Shown here piece by piece: positions 54,694-63,371 of a stretch of 64,000 bases of DNA (the stretch's first letter is position 1; each line of letters starts with the position of its first letter). A program made the translations under genes and the position numbers. Origin of the DNA: Calothrix sp. NIES-4105 (GTDB lineage Bacteria > Cyanobacteriota > Cyanobacteriia > Cyanobacteriales > Nostocaceae). The DNA is taken from positions 3,175,614 to 3,239,613 of the forward strand of contig NZ_AP018290.1 in the NCBI RefSeq assembly GCF_002368415.1. The letters run 5' to 3'. The notes under the pieces were generated by a model. It was not told the DNA's origin, made no database searches, and was given only the letters and a program-made list of their open reading frames with translations.

Positions 54694-56139
54694 TTATGCT
54701 GTTTCGTAATTTGATGAATTGGTTGGGAAGATTAATAGTTGGCTTTCTTCGCGTTTGGGTACAATATGCTCAGGGATAGGCGCCTCTAAACAATCCATCA
54801 TTTTTTGAGCTAGAATTTGGACATTTGGTTCACTTAGCATACCTAAATGTGTGCCTGGTATACTATGAATGTCTACTCCTTGTGTTAATTCATCCCAACC
54901 TCGTAATGGTTTGTACTGGCACCATCTCAATACTTCTTTGGTGGTAAATAACGTTACTTTACCTGGATAAGGTTGCGGTGAATAGTCTGCCATTGTTGCT
55001 TGCTTGATAGCTTCGATTAGTTTCATGTTGTAAGGGTTAGAGTCTTCTGAAAAACTCGACTCGTTCCACAGGTCAAATTTACTGCTGGGTTTCCCTGTTA
55101 ATACTGACTTTAACCAATCGATTTTTGCTAAGGCATAGTTCCATTTGCTTTGTAATGGAAGTTTTATTAAGCTCTGTAAGTATGCTGAAATAGTCCGCGA
55201 TAGTGAAGGGTTATCTATGTATAGTTTGGGAGCGTAGGTGTCAAACATGAAGAGTAAATCTATTTTCTGCCCTTGAGCAATTAGTTGTTGAGCTATCTCG
55301 AAAGCAATTATTCCCCCGCTGGAGAACCCAGCTAGTTGATACGAGCCATTGGGTTGGATTGTTTGAATTTGCTTAATGTAATAAGATGCCATGTCTTCAA
55401 CTTTTGTATGAGGCGCCTCACCATTAAGTCCTTGTGCTTGCAGTCCATAAATAGGTTGGTCTGAACGAAGATGACGAACTAACGTTTGGTAGCCGATGAT
55501 GTTACCACCAAGAGCATGGATGAAGAATAATGGTTTTTTATTGCTGTCACCTTGTTGAATAAGTACGAGCGATGACCAAGAAGCTTCTTCTTGCTGATTG
55601 AGTATATTTGCTAATTGCTTGATTGTTGGCGCCTGAAATAAGGTTGCAAGAGGAAGCTTTTTCGCAAATCTTTTTTCGATTTGTGTAAATAGTTTTACAG
55701 CTAGCAGCGAATGTCCCCCTAAATTGAAGAAATTATCTGTAACTCCAATTGGTGCTACACCTAAAACTTCTTGCCAAATCTCGGTTAATTGAGCTTCAAT
55801 GGCATTGTCAGGCGCCACAAATGTTTTTTCGCTCTTCTGTCGTGTTTGGTTGGGTATGGGTAAAGCGCGACGGTCTACTTTTCCATTAGCGGTGAGTGGA
55901 ATATGCTCTATTGCTACAAAGGCAGATGGTACCATGTACTCTGGTAATTTTTCTTGAAGGAAATGTCGTAACTCATCGATTGCAGTATGATGATTTTGCT
56001 TAATTACAACATATGCTACTAAGCGTTTATTTTCTGGCTCATCTTCGCGCGCGATAACTATTGTGTCCTGCACGCTCGTATGTTGTGCCAAGATACTTTC
56101 AATTTCTCCTAACTCGATGCGGAAACCGCGAATTTTCAC
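54694..56139 (-). CDS. NRPS terminal-module fragment: end of A domain, PCP, thioesterase
   Basis: 481 residues from a GTG. Residues 1-95 are the C-terminal subdomain of an adenylation domain (KIRGFRIELGEIE, LPEYMVPSAF, NGKVDRRAL with the A10 lysine at 87). Residues 110-185 are a peptidyl carrier domain with GGHSL and the phosphopantetheine serine at 144. Residues 190-460 are a type I thioesterase with GFSSGG (nucleophile Ser274). The frame is open further upstream (GNIEFLGRIDHQV), so the ORF is a truncated gene. The A-domain core is missing, so it cannot select an amino acid. Probably a relic. Confidence 0.85.
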   Translation of the reverse strand: MKIRGFRIELGEIESILAQHTSVQDTIVIAREDEPENKRLVAYVVIKQNHHTAIDELRHFLQEKLPEYMVPSAFVAIEHIPLTANGKVDRRALPIPNQTRQKSEKTFVAPDNAIEAQLTEIWQEVLGVAPIGVTDNFFNLGGHSLLAVKLFTQIEKRFAKKLPLATLFQAPTIKQLANILNQQEEASWSSLVLIQQGDSNKKPLFFIHALGGNIIGYQTLVRHLRSDQPIYGLQAQGLNGEAPHTKVEDMASYYIKQIQTIQPNGSYQLAGFSSGGIIAFEIAQQLIAQGQKIDLLFMFDTYAPKLYIDNPSLSRTISAYLQSLIKLPLQSKWNYALAKIDWLKSVLTGKPSSKFDLWNESSFSEDSNPYNMKLIEAIKQATMADYSPQPYPGKVTLFTTKEVLRWCQYKPLRGWDELTQGVDIHSIPGTHLGMLSEPNVQILAQKMMDCLEAPIPEHIVPKREESQLLIFPTNSSNYETA

Positions 56140-56146
56140 TTGGTGA

Positions 56147-56245
56147 TCAATTCGACCAAGGAATTCTATATTGCCAACTGTTAAATAACATACCCTGCTG
56201 CATAGGTGAAAGTTGATATGAATCTTCTATATTTATTGGCTTCAT
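56147..56245 (-). pseudogene. First codons of an NRPS condensation domain, fused to the terminal-module fragment
   Basis: From ATG 56245 the frame reads MKPINIEDSYQLSPMQQGML then FNS, the canonical start of an NRPS condensation domain (C1 motif LSPMQQGML). It immediately runs into sequence that, in another frame, is the A-domain motif GNIEFLGRIDHQ, and stops at TGA 56147. A large internal deletion near 56180 has joined the beginning of an NRPS gene to its last module. Confidence 0.75.
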
Positions 56246-56773
56246 ATGATGTTGCTTCCAGATATTTTGAGCAAAAAATTACTTTGATTAGCTAATCAAA
56301 GTTACATTAAATGTACGAATTTAAACTTAGGAAGAAGGGAACCCAGGTTAAAAAATCTCAGAAAATGAGGCGATGCTGTTCAGATACTTGATTTCTTAAA
56401 GAAGTCGGGTATCTAATCAACGCTAAACTTACTTTACAGTGGAAACCGCAATATTCTATAGAGAAATTATAAAGAGTAGGACATGTTTCATAAAGATAAA
56501 GCGAAAATACTGTATCTCCAGTAACTTGACAATTTCACTTTTATAATGCTGAAAAAATTATAAATCTTTGTGACCTTTGTGTTCTTTGTGGTTAAATTTG
56601 GAGGGTAGGCGCCAATTTTAAATCTCTCTGTACAGACCGAATTAATTCGGTTTCTACCTCTGTGTACAGACGCGATTAATCGCGTCTCTACCGAAAAATA
56701 TATGTACTATTAAAATTAATGACGTGAAGCAGTAGTATAGGACGGGGCAAGAGAAAGCCCATCCCACAAGATT
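56246..56773. other. Intergenic region with several small palindromes
   Basis: No gene. It holds the former NRPS promoter region, a CTTTGTGACCTTTGTGTTC element (56567-56594), ACCGAATTAATTCGGT (about 56638) and GACGCGATTAATCGCGTC (about 56669) palindromes, and a GGACGGGGCAAGAGAAAGCCC element (56740-56770) near the end of tex that may act as its terminator. Confidence 0.6.
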
Positions 56774-58933
56774 TTATTGTTTAACTGCTTTCATTGATAA
56801 ACTAATGCGCTTGAGTTTTTCGTTAACTTCCATGACTCGAACTTTAACAACTTGCCCGACTTTAACTATATTTTTGGGGTCGTCTACAAATCTATCGGCA
56901 AGTTGGGATATATGTACTAACCCGTCTTGGTGAACACCAACATCGACAAAGGCGCCAAAATTGGCCACATTAGTTACAATACCCTCTAATTCGATTCCAA
57001 CCTTCAAGTCGGTAATTTCTTTGATTCCCTCTTTAAAAGTGGCATATTTAAATTCCGCGCGCGGGTCACGTCCTGGTTTTTCAAGTTCGCCAAGGATATC
57101 ACGCAGTGTTGGTTCACCAATAGTATCGGTAACGTATTTTTTCAAACCTGTTTTTTTCAGGTTTTCGGCAATTAACGTTACCTGGTTTAATGGAACCTTG
57201 AGGTCTTTGGCTATATTTTCTACCACTTTGTAACTTTCTGGGTGTACCGCTGTATTATCTAAAGGATTTTCACCACCTCTAATTCTTAAAAAACCTGCTG
57301 CTTGCTCAAAAGCTTTCGGTCCAAGTTTGGCAACTTTCAATAATTGGCGCCGATTTTTGAAGACACCATTGGCATCACGATAAGCAACTATATTATTAGC
57401 TACTGCTGATGTAATACCGGAAACAAAAGTTAATAATTCTTTGGAAGCAGTATTTAAGTCTACACCAACGTAGTTTACACAGCTTTCCACAGTTTCTTCG
57501 AGCTTCTTCTTTAATAATTTCTGGTCTACATCATGTTGATATTGTCCCACCCCTATTGACTTAGGGTCAATTTTGACTAGCTCTGCGAGTGGGTCTTGCA
57601 GGCGCCGACCAATACTAATGGCGCCGCGCACGGTAACATCAAGGTCGGGGAACTCCTCTAAAGCTTGTTTACTCGCTGAATATATAGATGCTCCTGACTC
57701 GTTTACTATAACTTTAACGGGTTTGCGGTCAACTGTTTTTAACACATCAGCTATAAATTCGTCGGTTTCGCGTGATGCTGTACCGTTACCAATAGCTATC
57801 AACTCTATTTTGTATTTCTCAATCAAATTTTTAACTGACTGTGCAGCTTGGACACGTCCCGAAGCACCAGTATGCGGGAAAACAGCTTGATACTCTAAAA
57901 ATTTACCCGTTTGATCGAGAATTGCTATTTTACATCCAGTTCTAAAACCTGGGTCTACCGCCATTGTTGGCTTCATCCCTGCAGGCGCCGATAATAACAA
58001 CTCACGTAAGTTAGTTTCAAACGTCTTTATTGACTCAATATCAGCATAAAGCTTTTTCTCACCAATAACTTCATTCACCAGCGAGGTTTTCATCAAGCGG
58101 TTAAATGCATCTTTGAGCATTTCTTGATAAAACGCGCGTATCGGACGGTGCTTTGTCTTGATTTCCTGAGATTCAATATACGAAAGTACCGTATCTTCGT
58201 CGTAAGATATTTCAAAACTTAATATTCCCTCATTCTCACCGCGACACAGCGCTAACAAGTTGTGAGGTGCAATATTTCTCACCTTGGCACTAAAGCTACG
58301 ATACATCTCAAACTTTGTCGTTCCTTCGGGGTGTTCGTCTTTGATGCGCGACACAAACATTCCTTCGTCTAACAGATAATCGCGTAAATATGCCCGCAAT
58401 TCGGCTTTATCTGCAACTTCCTCTGCTAAAATATCAGCGGCGCCTTTGAGTGCATCGTCACCACTCTTTACACCCTGAGCTTCAGAAACATATTTAACTG
58501 CTTCTTGTTCTAAAGGAACGAGAGGGCCATTTTTAACATTTAATGACTTAATAAACCCAGCCAAAGGTTCTAGTCCTTTCTCACGGGCAACAGTAGCGCG
58601 CGTGCGACGCTTTGGACGATAAGGTAAATATAAATCTTCTAACTCGTTTTTTTGCAAACAAGCGTCAATTTTTGCTTTTAACTCAGATGTCAGCTTACCT
58701 TGTTCGTTAATTGAATTAAGTATTGCCGCTTTTCGTTCTTCTAACTCTGTCAAATAACTATATCTATCTGATAAGTCACGCAACTGCACTTCGTCCATCT
58801 CACCAGTGCGTTCCTTACGGTAGCGCGCGATAAAGGGAATTGTCGCACCTTCACCCAAAAGTTCAAGCGCGCTTTCAATTTGAAAGGGTTTAAGGTTAAG
58901 TTCGGTTGCTAAAAGCTGTGGAATATTAAGCAT
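56774..58933 (-). CDS. tex: Tex family RNA-binding transcription accessory protein
   Basis: 719 residues, normal for Tex. The N-terminal helical region begins LLATELNLKPFQIESALELL and ends with IPFIARYRKERTGEMDE, a Tex hallmark. A YqgF/RNase-H-like domain follows (MAVDPGFRTGCKIAILD, IAIGNGTASRETDEF, VNESGASIYSASKQA). Then come HhH repeats (YVGVDLNTASKELLTFVSGI) and a C-terminal S1 domain (LEGIVTNVANFGAFVDVGVHQ). Tex binds RNA and affects transcription and translation of stress or virulence genes in other bacteria. No lesions are visible. Confidence 0.96.
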   Translation of the reverse strand: MLNIPQLLATELNLKPFQIESALELLGEGATIPFIARYRKERTGEMDEVQLRDLSDRYSYLTELEERKAAILNSINEQGKLTSELKAKIDACLQKNELEDLYLPYRPKRRTRATVAREKGLEPLAGFIKSLNVKNGPLVPLEQEAVKYVSEAQGVKSGDDALKGAADILAEEVADKAELRAYLRDYLLDEGMFVSRIKDEHPEGTTKFEMYRSFSAKVRNIAPHNLLALCRGENEGILSFEISYDEDTVLSYIESQEIKTKHRPIRAFYQEMLKDAFNRLMKTSLVNEVIGEKKLYADIESIKTFETNLRELLLSAPAGMKPTMAVDPGFRTGCKIAILDQTGKFLEYQAVFPHTGASGRVQAAQSVKNLIEKYKIELIAIGNGTASRETDEFIADVLKTVDRKPVKVIVNESGASIYSASKQALEEFPDLDVTVRGAISIGRRLQDPLAELVKIDPKSIGVGQYQHDVDQKLLKKKLEETVESCVNYVGVDLNTASKELLTFVSGITSAVANNIVAYRDANGVFKNRRQLLKVAKLGPKAFEQAAGFLRIRGGENPLDNTAVHPESYKVVENIAKDLKVPLNQVTLIAENLKKTGLKKYVTDTIGEPTLRDILGELEKPGRDPRAEFKYATFKEGIKEITDLKVGIELEGIVTNVANFGAFVDVGVHQDGLVHISQLADRFVDDPKNIVKVGQVVKVRVMEVNEKLKRISLSMKAVKQ

Positions 58934-59443
58934 CGGATATATTGAGTCGAAAAAGCTGCATAGTCAAACCGAATTACTATAACTCGTTTCTGACTAATAG
59001 TTGTGAACCACATTAAACCTAATTATCCAACTTTTTGCAGTAGGTAACAAATTTCCCTATCTAACGGAATAGGTAAAACAAATCAATACTTTTTAGGTAT
59101 ATGTACTTAGGATGACTCAAAACGTATAAAACTTTAACAGTTTGTTACAATGTAAAGAAAATTTAACGTATTTATACTTATAGCTCATAATAAATCAACG
59201 AATTTAGGCAGTTTTCAGGTTTTTAGCTTTTATATTCCTTTGTAAGTATTAATATTCATATAATCTGGTGTTAAGATAACATACCAAATGGATTCGGAAA
59301 TTAACTCCCCATCCTTGTAATTTTAAGCAGGGTGCAGTAACAGAAGTTAAAAGTGAATGTAAAATTTACTACTTGTGTTATATTAGAAGATCGGAAGATT
59401 TACGTCTACGCACTTCTGCTTGTGAATTCAGAGGTTAAAAGAG
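58934..59443. other. AT-rich intergenic region between divergent genes
   Basis: About 510 bp upstream of both tex and the small membrane protein. No repeats of the window's main families and no coding stretch are apparent. It presumably holds both promoters; I cannot identify a specific site. Confidence 0.5.
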
Positions 59444-59704
59444 ATGGTCTTAGCATTTTTAATACCGCTTGTAACTGCTTTAATTAGTGGCTATTTGTAT
59501 AAAAAAAGCACTGACGAGATTGGTTATCTCGCTGGTGGAGTTGCAATTATTAGTTTCGTTATTAGCTTAATACTGGCGCCTTGGGAGATTCAGGTTTTGC
59601 TGCTAGTAGTTGTTTTGATTTCTACTCAAAAGCTACTACAGCAAAATGACTACCAAGTTCGTCTTGACGGTGGCACAAATAATAAAGATAGGCAGGAGGT
59701 TTAA
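59444..59704 (+). CDS. Small membrane protein, 86 aa
   Basis: ATG with GAGG about 10 nt upstream. Two or three hydrophobic helices: VLAFLIPLVTALISGYLY, YLAGGVAIISFVISLIL and IQVLLLVVVLIST, then a polar tail (NNKDRQEV). Of a type common in cyanobacteria but without known function. It appears to be expressed alone. Confidence 0.7.
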   Translation: MVLAFLIPLVTALISGYLYKKSTDEIGYLAGGVAIISFVISLILAPWEIQVLLLVVVLISTQKLLQQNDYQVRLDGGTNNKDRQEV

Positions 59705-59929
59705 AGAGAAATCAAGAATAAAGGGTAAAGGGTAAAGGTTTCTCCTTCCCCTTCCCGGATATTCCGTCTTAGTGCTATTTGTTTCGTTTTACATACTCAA
59801 CAACTACAGGTTCAAATTTAACTGATAGAACATCTGGACTAGCGGTTTCAACATCTTCAATATAAATAGAGGGTTAGGAGTTAAGATTTAAAACTCATAA
59901 CTCATAACTCAACACTCAACACTCAACAC
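59705..59929. repeat. Simple-sequence intergenic repeats
   Basis: Contains AAAGGGTAAAGGGTAAAGG (about 59718) and a run of ACTCATAACTCAACACTCAACACTCA units (about 59884-59940), related to the ACTCAGCACTC elements at 36204 and 43396. The run overlaps the stop region of the DUF4385 gene. Confidence 0.65.
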
Positions 59930-60421
59930 TCAGCACTCATAACTATTTTTATGTTGATTCATGAGTTGAAGATATTTGGGGTTAGTTTTTGCGGTTTGCC
60001 ACTTTTGTTTAAAAATTGCCGCTGACTCAGCTTTAATAGGGTCTTCTTGATTAGGCAAGATTAACTGTCTAGCTTGTTTCTGCGCTTCGAGCGACAATTC
60101 TTTTTGAGGATTGCTTTTATATTTCCTACCGCTTTTATGATTTGCATATCGACGCGCACGGGTATATCCCATTTGTAGGAATTTTCTTGCCATATCTGCG
60201 CCGACAAAATCGTCTTGTTCTAAATAAGCAAGAAACATGTCATATATTTTTTCGCTTGATTCTTTGGCTATCTCTGGAGTTTTAAATCGCCAATACGGAA
60301 GAATCTCTGATTTGTATGGCTCTACTAAGAGTACACCCTGTTCACCTTTGCCAACGCGGTACAATTCAGGATGCGCGCGGAAGTCTATAGTTTTAAAATC
60401 TAAAGAATAATCAAATGCCAT
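59930..60421 (-). CDS. DUF4385 family protein
   Basis: 163 residues beginning MAFDYSLDFKTIDFRAHPEL, with YRVGKGEQGVLLVEPYKSEI, PYWRFKTPEIA, DMARKFLQMGYTRARRYANH and KSGRKY. This matches the DUF4385 family, which occurs widely in bacteria and some viruses. Its function is not established. Length and termini look complete. Confidence 0.8.
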   Translation of the reverse strand: MAFDYSLDFKTIDFRAHPELYRVGKGEQGVLLVEPYKSEILPYWRFKTPEIAKESSEKIYDMFLAYLEQDDFVGADMARKFLQMGYTRARRYANHKSGRKYKSNPQKELSLEAQKQARQLILPNQEDPIKAESAAIFKQKWQTAKTNPKYLQLMNQHKNSYEC

Positions 60422-60498
60422 AGCAGAAGTTTATTTTTAATCTTAAGATTTAAGAGTAAAGTATCGCTTCTGTCCTAGTAAGTAACTTTGGTGCAGTT

Positions 60499-60960
60499 AT
60501 GCTATTAAGTTCTCCTCTTTTAAATACGACTCTTACGCGCGGTGATTTGCGACGAGTTCATCATATTGCGCTTAACGTCAAAGATATGCAAGCTTCTCGG
60601 AACTTTTACGGTCATATTTTGGGGTTACATGAACTGATGGGTGATGAAATACCCGAAACTTTAGCGAAACTAGTAGCAGAGGGAAAGGTGGCTAACTTTG
60701 TTACTCCTGATGGTACAGTGGTCGATTTATTTTGGGAACCTGATTTACAACCACCCGACCCAAATCCAGAACGTACCTTTACAAGAGCTTACCATCTCGC
60801 GTTCGACATATCACCTCAATCATTCGACCGCGCGGTACAGGTTTTACAGGAAAATCAAATTACAATCGCACATGGTCCAGTCAGTCGTCCTACTGGTAGA
60901 GGTGTATATTTCTATGACCCTGACGGGTTTATGGTTGAAATTCGCTGTGACCCAATATAA
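60499..60960 (+). CDS. VOC-fold (glyoxalase/dioxygenase superfamily) protein
   Basis: 153 residues. Motifs: LRRVHHIALNVKDMQASRNFY with the first metal-binding His, LGLHELMGDEIP, VDLFWEPDL, AYHLAFDISPQSFD and RGVYFYDPDGFMVEIRC with the terminal Glu ligand. The fold binds a divalent metal; members include glyoxalase I, dioxygenases and resistance proteins. The substrate cannot be predicted from sequence alone. Confidence 0.88.
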   Translation: MLLSSPLLNTTLTRGDLRRVHHIALNVKDMQASRNFYGHILGLHELMGDEIPETLAKLVAEGKVANFVTPDGTVVDLFWEPDLQPPDPNPERTFTRAYHLAFDISPQSFDRAVQVLQENQITIAHGPVSRPTGRGVYFYDPDGFMVEIRCDPI

Positions 60961-61029
60961 AATATTCGTAGGTTGGTGTCTTGGAACGAGATCCAACCAA
61001 TTACTCCATGTGATTAATTTTATAGCGTA

Positions 61030-61554
61030 TTAACAAGTTGAGCTTTTAAGACTCTTCTTTTGTTGTTGACTCTGCCATTCAAGAGCAACTTCTTTAAATT
61101 CTTCTATCTCATCAAAATCAACTTCCACAAACGCATTTTTAAATTCTACACCTAATGCTTCACTAACTGATAAAATTTCTAAAAAGCTAGCGCATTGATA
61201 ATCTGTCTTTTCACACTCTTTAATTCGTTCTTGTGAAATACCTAAAACATCAGCCAATTCCTTCTGGCTCAATTTTGCGGCAATACGAGCTTTTATTAGT
61301 ACATCTGGTAGTTTATTGAAATTTTCAACTTTAATTTTAATTGGTTGTTTTTTCTCACAATTCATTAATTGTTCATATTCAGTTATTTCTTCATGTAATT
61401 TATCTAAATGGCATTGCAGGGCACCTCGGTTTAATTCCCAGCGTTCAAAATCTTTTTTTTTCCTTTCTTCATCTTCCTCCATTGCAGCTAAAGATTTTTT
61501 AAACTTTAATACCCATTCTTGAGAGACTTTATATTCTAATTCACTTTTAATCAT
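61030..61554 (-). CDS. Coiled-coil plus XRE-type HTH protein, antitoxin-like
   Basis: 174 residues. The first 75 residues are charged and coiled-coil-like (KKSLAAMEEDEERKKKDFER, LDKLHEEITEYEQLMN). Residues about 85-140 hold an XRE HTH: LIKARIAAKLSQKELADVLG / ISQERIKECEKTDY. The tail is acidic. It overlaps the DUF6932 gene by 8 nt on the same strand and is downstream of it. The arrangement matches a two-gene toxin-antitoxin module in which the HTH protein neutralises and autoregulates; that role is inference. Confidence 0.75.
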   Translation of the reverse strand: MIKSELEYKVSQEWVLKFKKSLAAMEEDEERKKKDFERWELNRGALQCHLDKLHEEITEYEQLMNCEKKQPIKIKVENFNKLPDVLIKARIAAKLSQKELADVLGISQERIKECEKTDYQCASFLEILSVSEALGVEFKNAFVEVDFDEIEEFKEVALEWQSQQQKKSLKSSTC

Positions 61555-61996
61555 ATTCCCACCTTATTAAATCTATTGCTATAATGCCTTTTTTATTTCC
61601 TAATCTGTCACTTTGAAAAAAATCATATGAACTATCTCCATAATTACCTACAGGTTGATTAGATGGAAAAATTTCACCTTTATATTTTGCTTTCTGCCCA
61701 GCACGATCATAATGGTTATATAACTGGCGAGCGTTAATCCTAAGATTATAAGTATTTACAGTATCCTCATCATAACAAGCATCGAAATCTCCTGGTTTCT
61801 CCTTGCAGGTCGTAAAGCTGCCATCTATATAGATTGTTCTGCAACCAGCTATTTTAAGATGCGTCATTGCTAGTTTTAAACCGTTTATCAGGCGCCGTCT
61901 AGTAGAATTATAACTAAATCGTTGCTCAAATTCATCCCACTCCGCCCAATGCACTCCAGGCGGTAAACTGCCGTTTTCATCAAAATCTGGAATCAT
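61547..61996 (-). CDS. DUF6932-type nucleotidyltransferase-like protein
   Basis: 149 residues beginning MIPDFDENGSLPPGVHWAEW. The segment IYIDGSFTTCKEKPGDFDACYD has the GSF...DxDA layout of minimal (MNT-like) nucleotidyltransferases, where the aspartates bind metal. The C-terminus (KGIIAIDL) supplies a possible third acidic residue. I associate the opening motif with the DUF6932 family. It sits upstream of, and overlaps, an XRE HTH gene. A nucleotidyltransferase toxin that modifies tRNA or protein is plausible but not shown. Confidence 0.7.
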   Translation of the reverse strand: MIPDFDENGSLPPGVHWAEWDEFEQRFSYNSTRRRLINGLKLAMTHLKIAGCRTIYIDGSFTTCKEKPGDFDACYDEDTVNTYNLRINARQLYNHYDRAGQKAKYKGEIFPSNQPVGNYGDSSYDFFQSDRLGNKKGIIAIDLIRWEYD

Positions 61997-62215
61997 ATCT
62001 CACACCCTGACACTTGTTTAAGTATACATAATGATTCAATTTTGATGCAAATAAATCAATAAAAATCAATATTTAAATAAGTAGTTTTTATTACCAATAA
62101 ATGAGTTGTTAGTACTTAAAGGCAATGGCAACCACGTTATTTAACATGGTGCCGTTCGTGAAAATTGTAGGCAATATTTATTTAAAATGAGTAAACAGCA
62201 CTTTAATGTAAAAAA

Positions 62216-62503
62216 ATGTCAGAACAAGCTAAGTTGTATAGCGTTATAGAAGACGCAATGAGAAGACCTTTCTTCCCCTACGAACCTGCAAGACAGTCTT
62301 TAAAACAGTGGACAATGTTTGTCTTACGCGATAAGGGATTTAAAGTTGTGTATGCTCAAAATGCAGATTTTGCAATTGAAAGGGGTGGTGAAAAGCTTTA
62401 TTTTAAAGTTTCTGATACTAACCATGAATTAGATGGAAAATTTGCATGGATAGTGTGGGACAATGCTACTAAAACCCTGAGCGTTATTCCCCCGGCAAAC
62501 TGA
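62216..62503 (+). CDS. Hypothetical protein, 95 aa
   Basis: Starts MSEQAKLYSVIEDAMRRPFF and contains ARQSLKQWTMFVLRDKGFKV, DFAIERGGEKLYFKVSD and FAWIVWDNATKTLSVIPP. It looks like a small alpha/beta protein with a restriction-endonuclease-like or IbrB-like feel (GGEKLYFKV) but no certain motif. No membrane segment. The frame is complete. I do not recognise the family. Confidence 0.6.
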   Translation: MSEQAKLYSVIEDAMRRPFFPYEPARQSLKQWTMFVLRDKGFKVVYAQNADFAIERGGEKLYFKVSDTNHELDGKFAWIVWDNATKTLSVIPPAN

Positions 62504-62534
62504 TTCAAAGATATCAAATTAGATATTAAATACT

Positions 62535-62557
62535 GCACAGGCAAAGAAGGCCTGTGC
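62535..62557. terminator. Hairpin between convergent genes
   Basis: GCACAGGC and GCCTGTGC form a perfect 8-bp stem with a 7-nt loop, centred between two convergent genes. No T-run follows on either strand, so termination is only likely, not certain. Confidence 0.4.
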
Positions 62558-62572
62558 TACATTAACCCCAGT

Positions 62573-63316
62573 TTATGCTTTTGTAAATAACATTAAATGT
62601 TGCTGTGGTAGTAAGTTTTTTGTTTCTTGCCATGTTAAACCAACGGCTTGCATTTCTTTTTTAACTTGCTTTTGCGTCATTTTATGCAGCGCTTTAATCA
62701 TAATGAAAGGGTTTTCTCCCCGATATTCTACTAATGCTACTCGACCACCTGGTTTTAATGCTTTGAATATACCTTGCATCATTTCATGAGGATATTCAAA
62801 TTCATGATACGCATCTACCATTACTGCTAAGTCTATACTACTAGGCGCCAAATTAGGGTTAATCACAGTTGCTAAAACAGGTTCTATGTTAGAAATTTGC
62901 TTTTCTTGCTTAAAAAACTCGATAATATCTAACATTTCTGGTTGAATATCTACTGCCAAAACTTTACCCTGTGTCAAGGTCGGCGCCATCAAAAAGCTTA
63001 GATAACCTGTACCGGCGCCAATATCAGCAACAACATCTGAGGGTTTTAGTGAGAGCGCTTTAACTATCTTACTAGGTTGTTCTTCAGCTTCTCGACTGGG
63101 ACGTTCTAACCACATGGCGCCAGTATGTCCCATTACGTGCGCTATTTCCCGACCCATGTATATTTTACCAATGCCATCAGGATTATGAATCGCACGGTGT
63201 TCGTATTCGGTAGTTGTAATAGTACTGGCATTTACCGTAGTAGGGTAAATTAACAAGCTAGATATAAAAATAACTATGATTGTACAAAATAATTTTGCCC
63301 GGTTATGAATTATCAC
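62573..63316 (-). CDS. Exported class I SAM-dependent methyltransferase
   Basis: About 247 residues from GTG 63316; the open frame extends to ATG 63442, but that would overlap the aldo/keto reductase by 71 nt and span a hairpin. From the GTG the N-terminus is a signal-peptide-like stretch (AKLFCTIIVIFISSLLIYP, cleavage near VNAS). The methyltransferase core has motif I VVADIGAGTGYLSF, acidic VLAVDIQPEM and the post-motif LAVMVDAYHEFEYP. The target is unknown. Extracytoplasmic SAM enzymes are unusual; a membrane-anchored form is also possible. It is likely co-transcribed with the upstream reductase. Confidence 0.75.
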   Translation of the reverse strand: MIIHNRAKLFCTIIVIFISSLLIYPTTVNASTITTTEYEHRAIHNPDGIGKIYMGREIAHVMGHTGAMWLERPSREAEEQPSKIVKALSLKPSDVVADIGAGTGYLSFLMAPTLTQGKVLAVDIQPEMLDIIEFFKQEKQISNIEPVLATVINPNLAPSSIDLAVMVDAYHEFEYPHEMMQGIFKALKPGGRVALVEYRGENPFIMIKALHKMTQKQVKKEMQAVGLTWQETKNLLPQQHLMLFTKA

Positions 63317-63352
63317 GATTATTTGGTTAAAAATCAGAACATTAACAGCAAG

Positions 63353-63368
63353 TAGGCGCTTGCGCCTA
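63353..63368. terminator. GC-rich hairpin after the aldo/keto reductase
   Basis: TAGGCGC-TT-GCGCCTA is a 16-bp hairpin just beyond the reductase stop codon (minus strand). No strong T-run follows, so it may be only a processing or stabilising element. Confidence 0.35.
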
Positions 63369-63371
63369 TAA

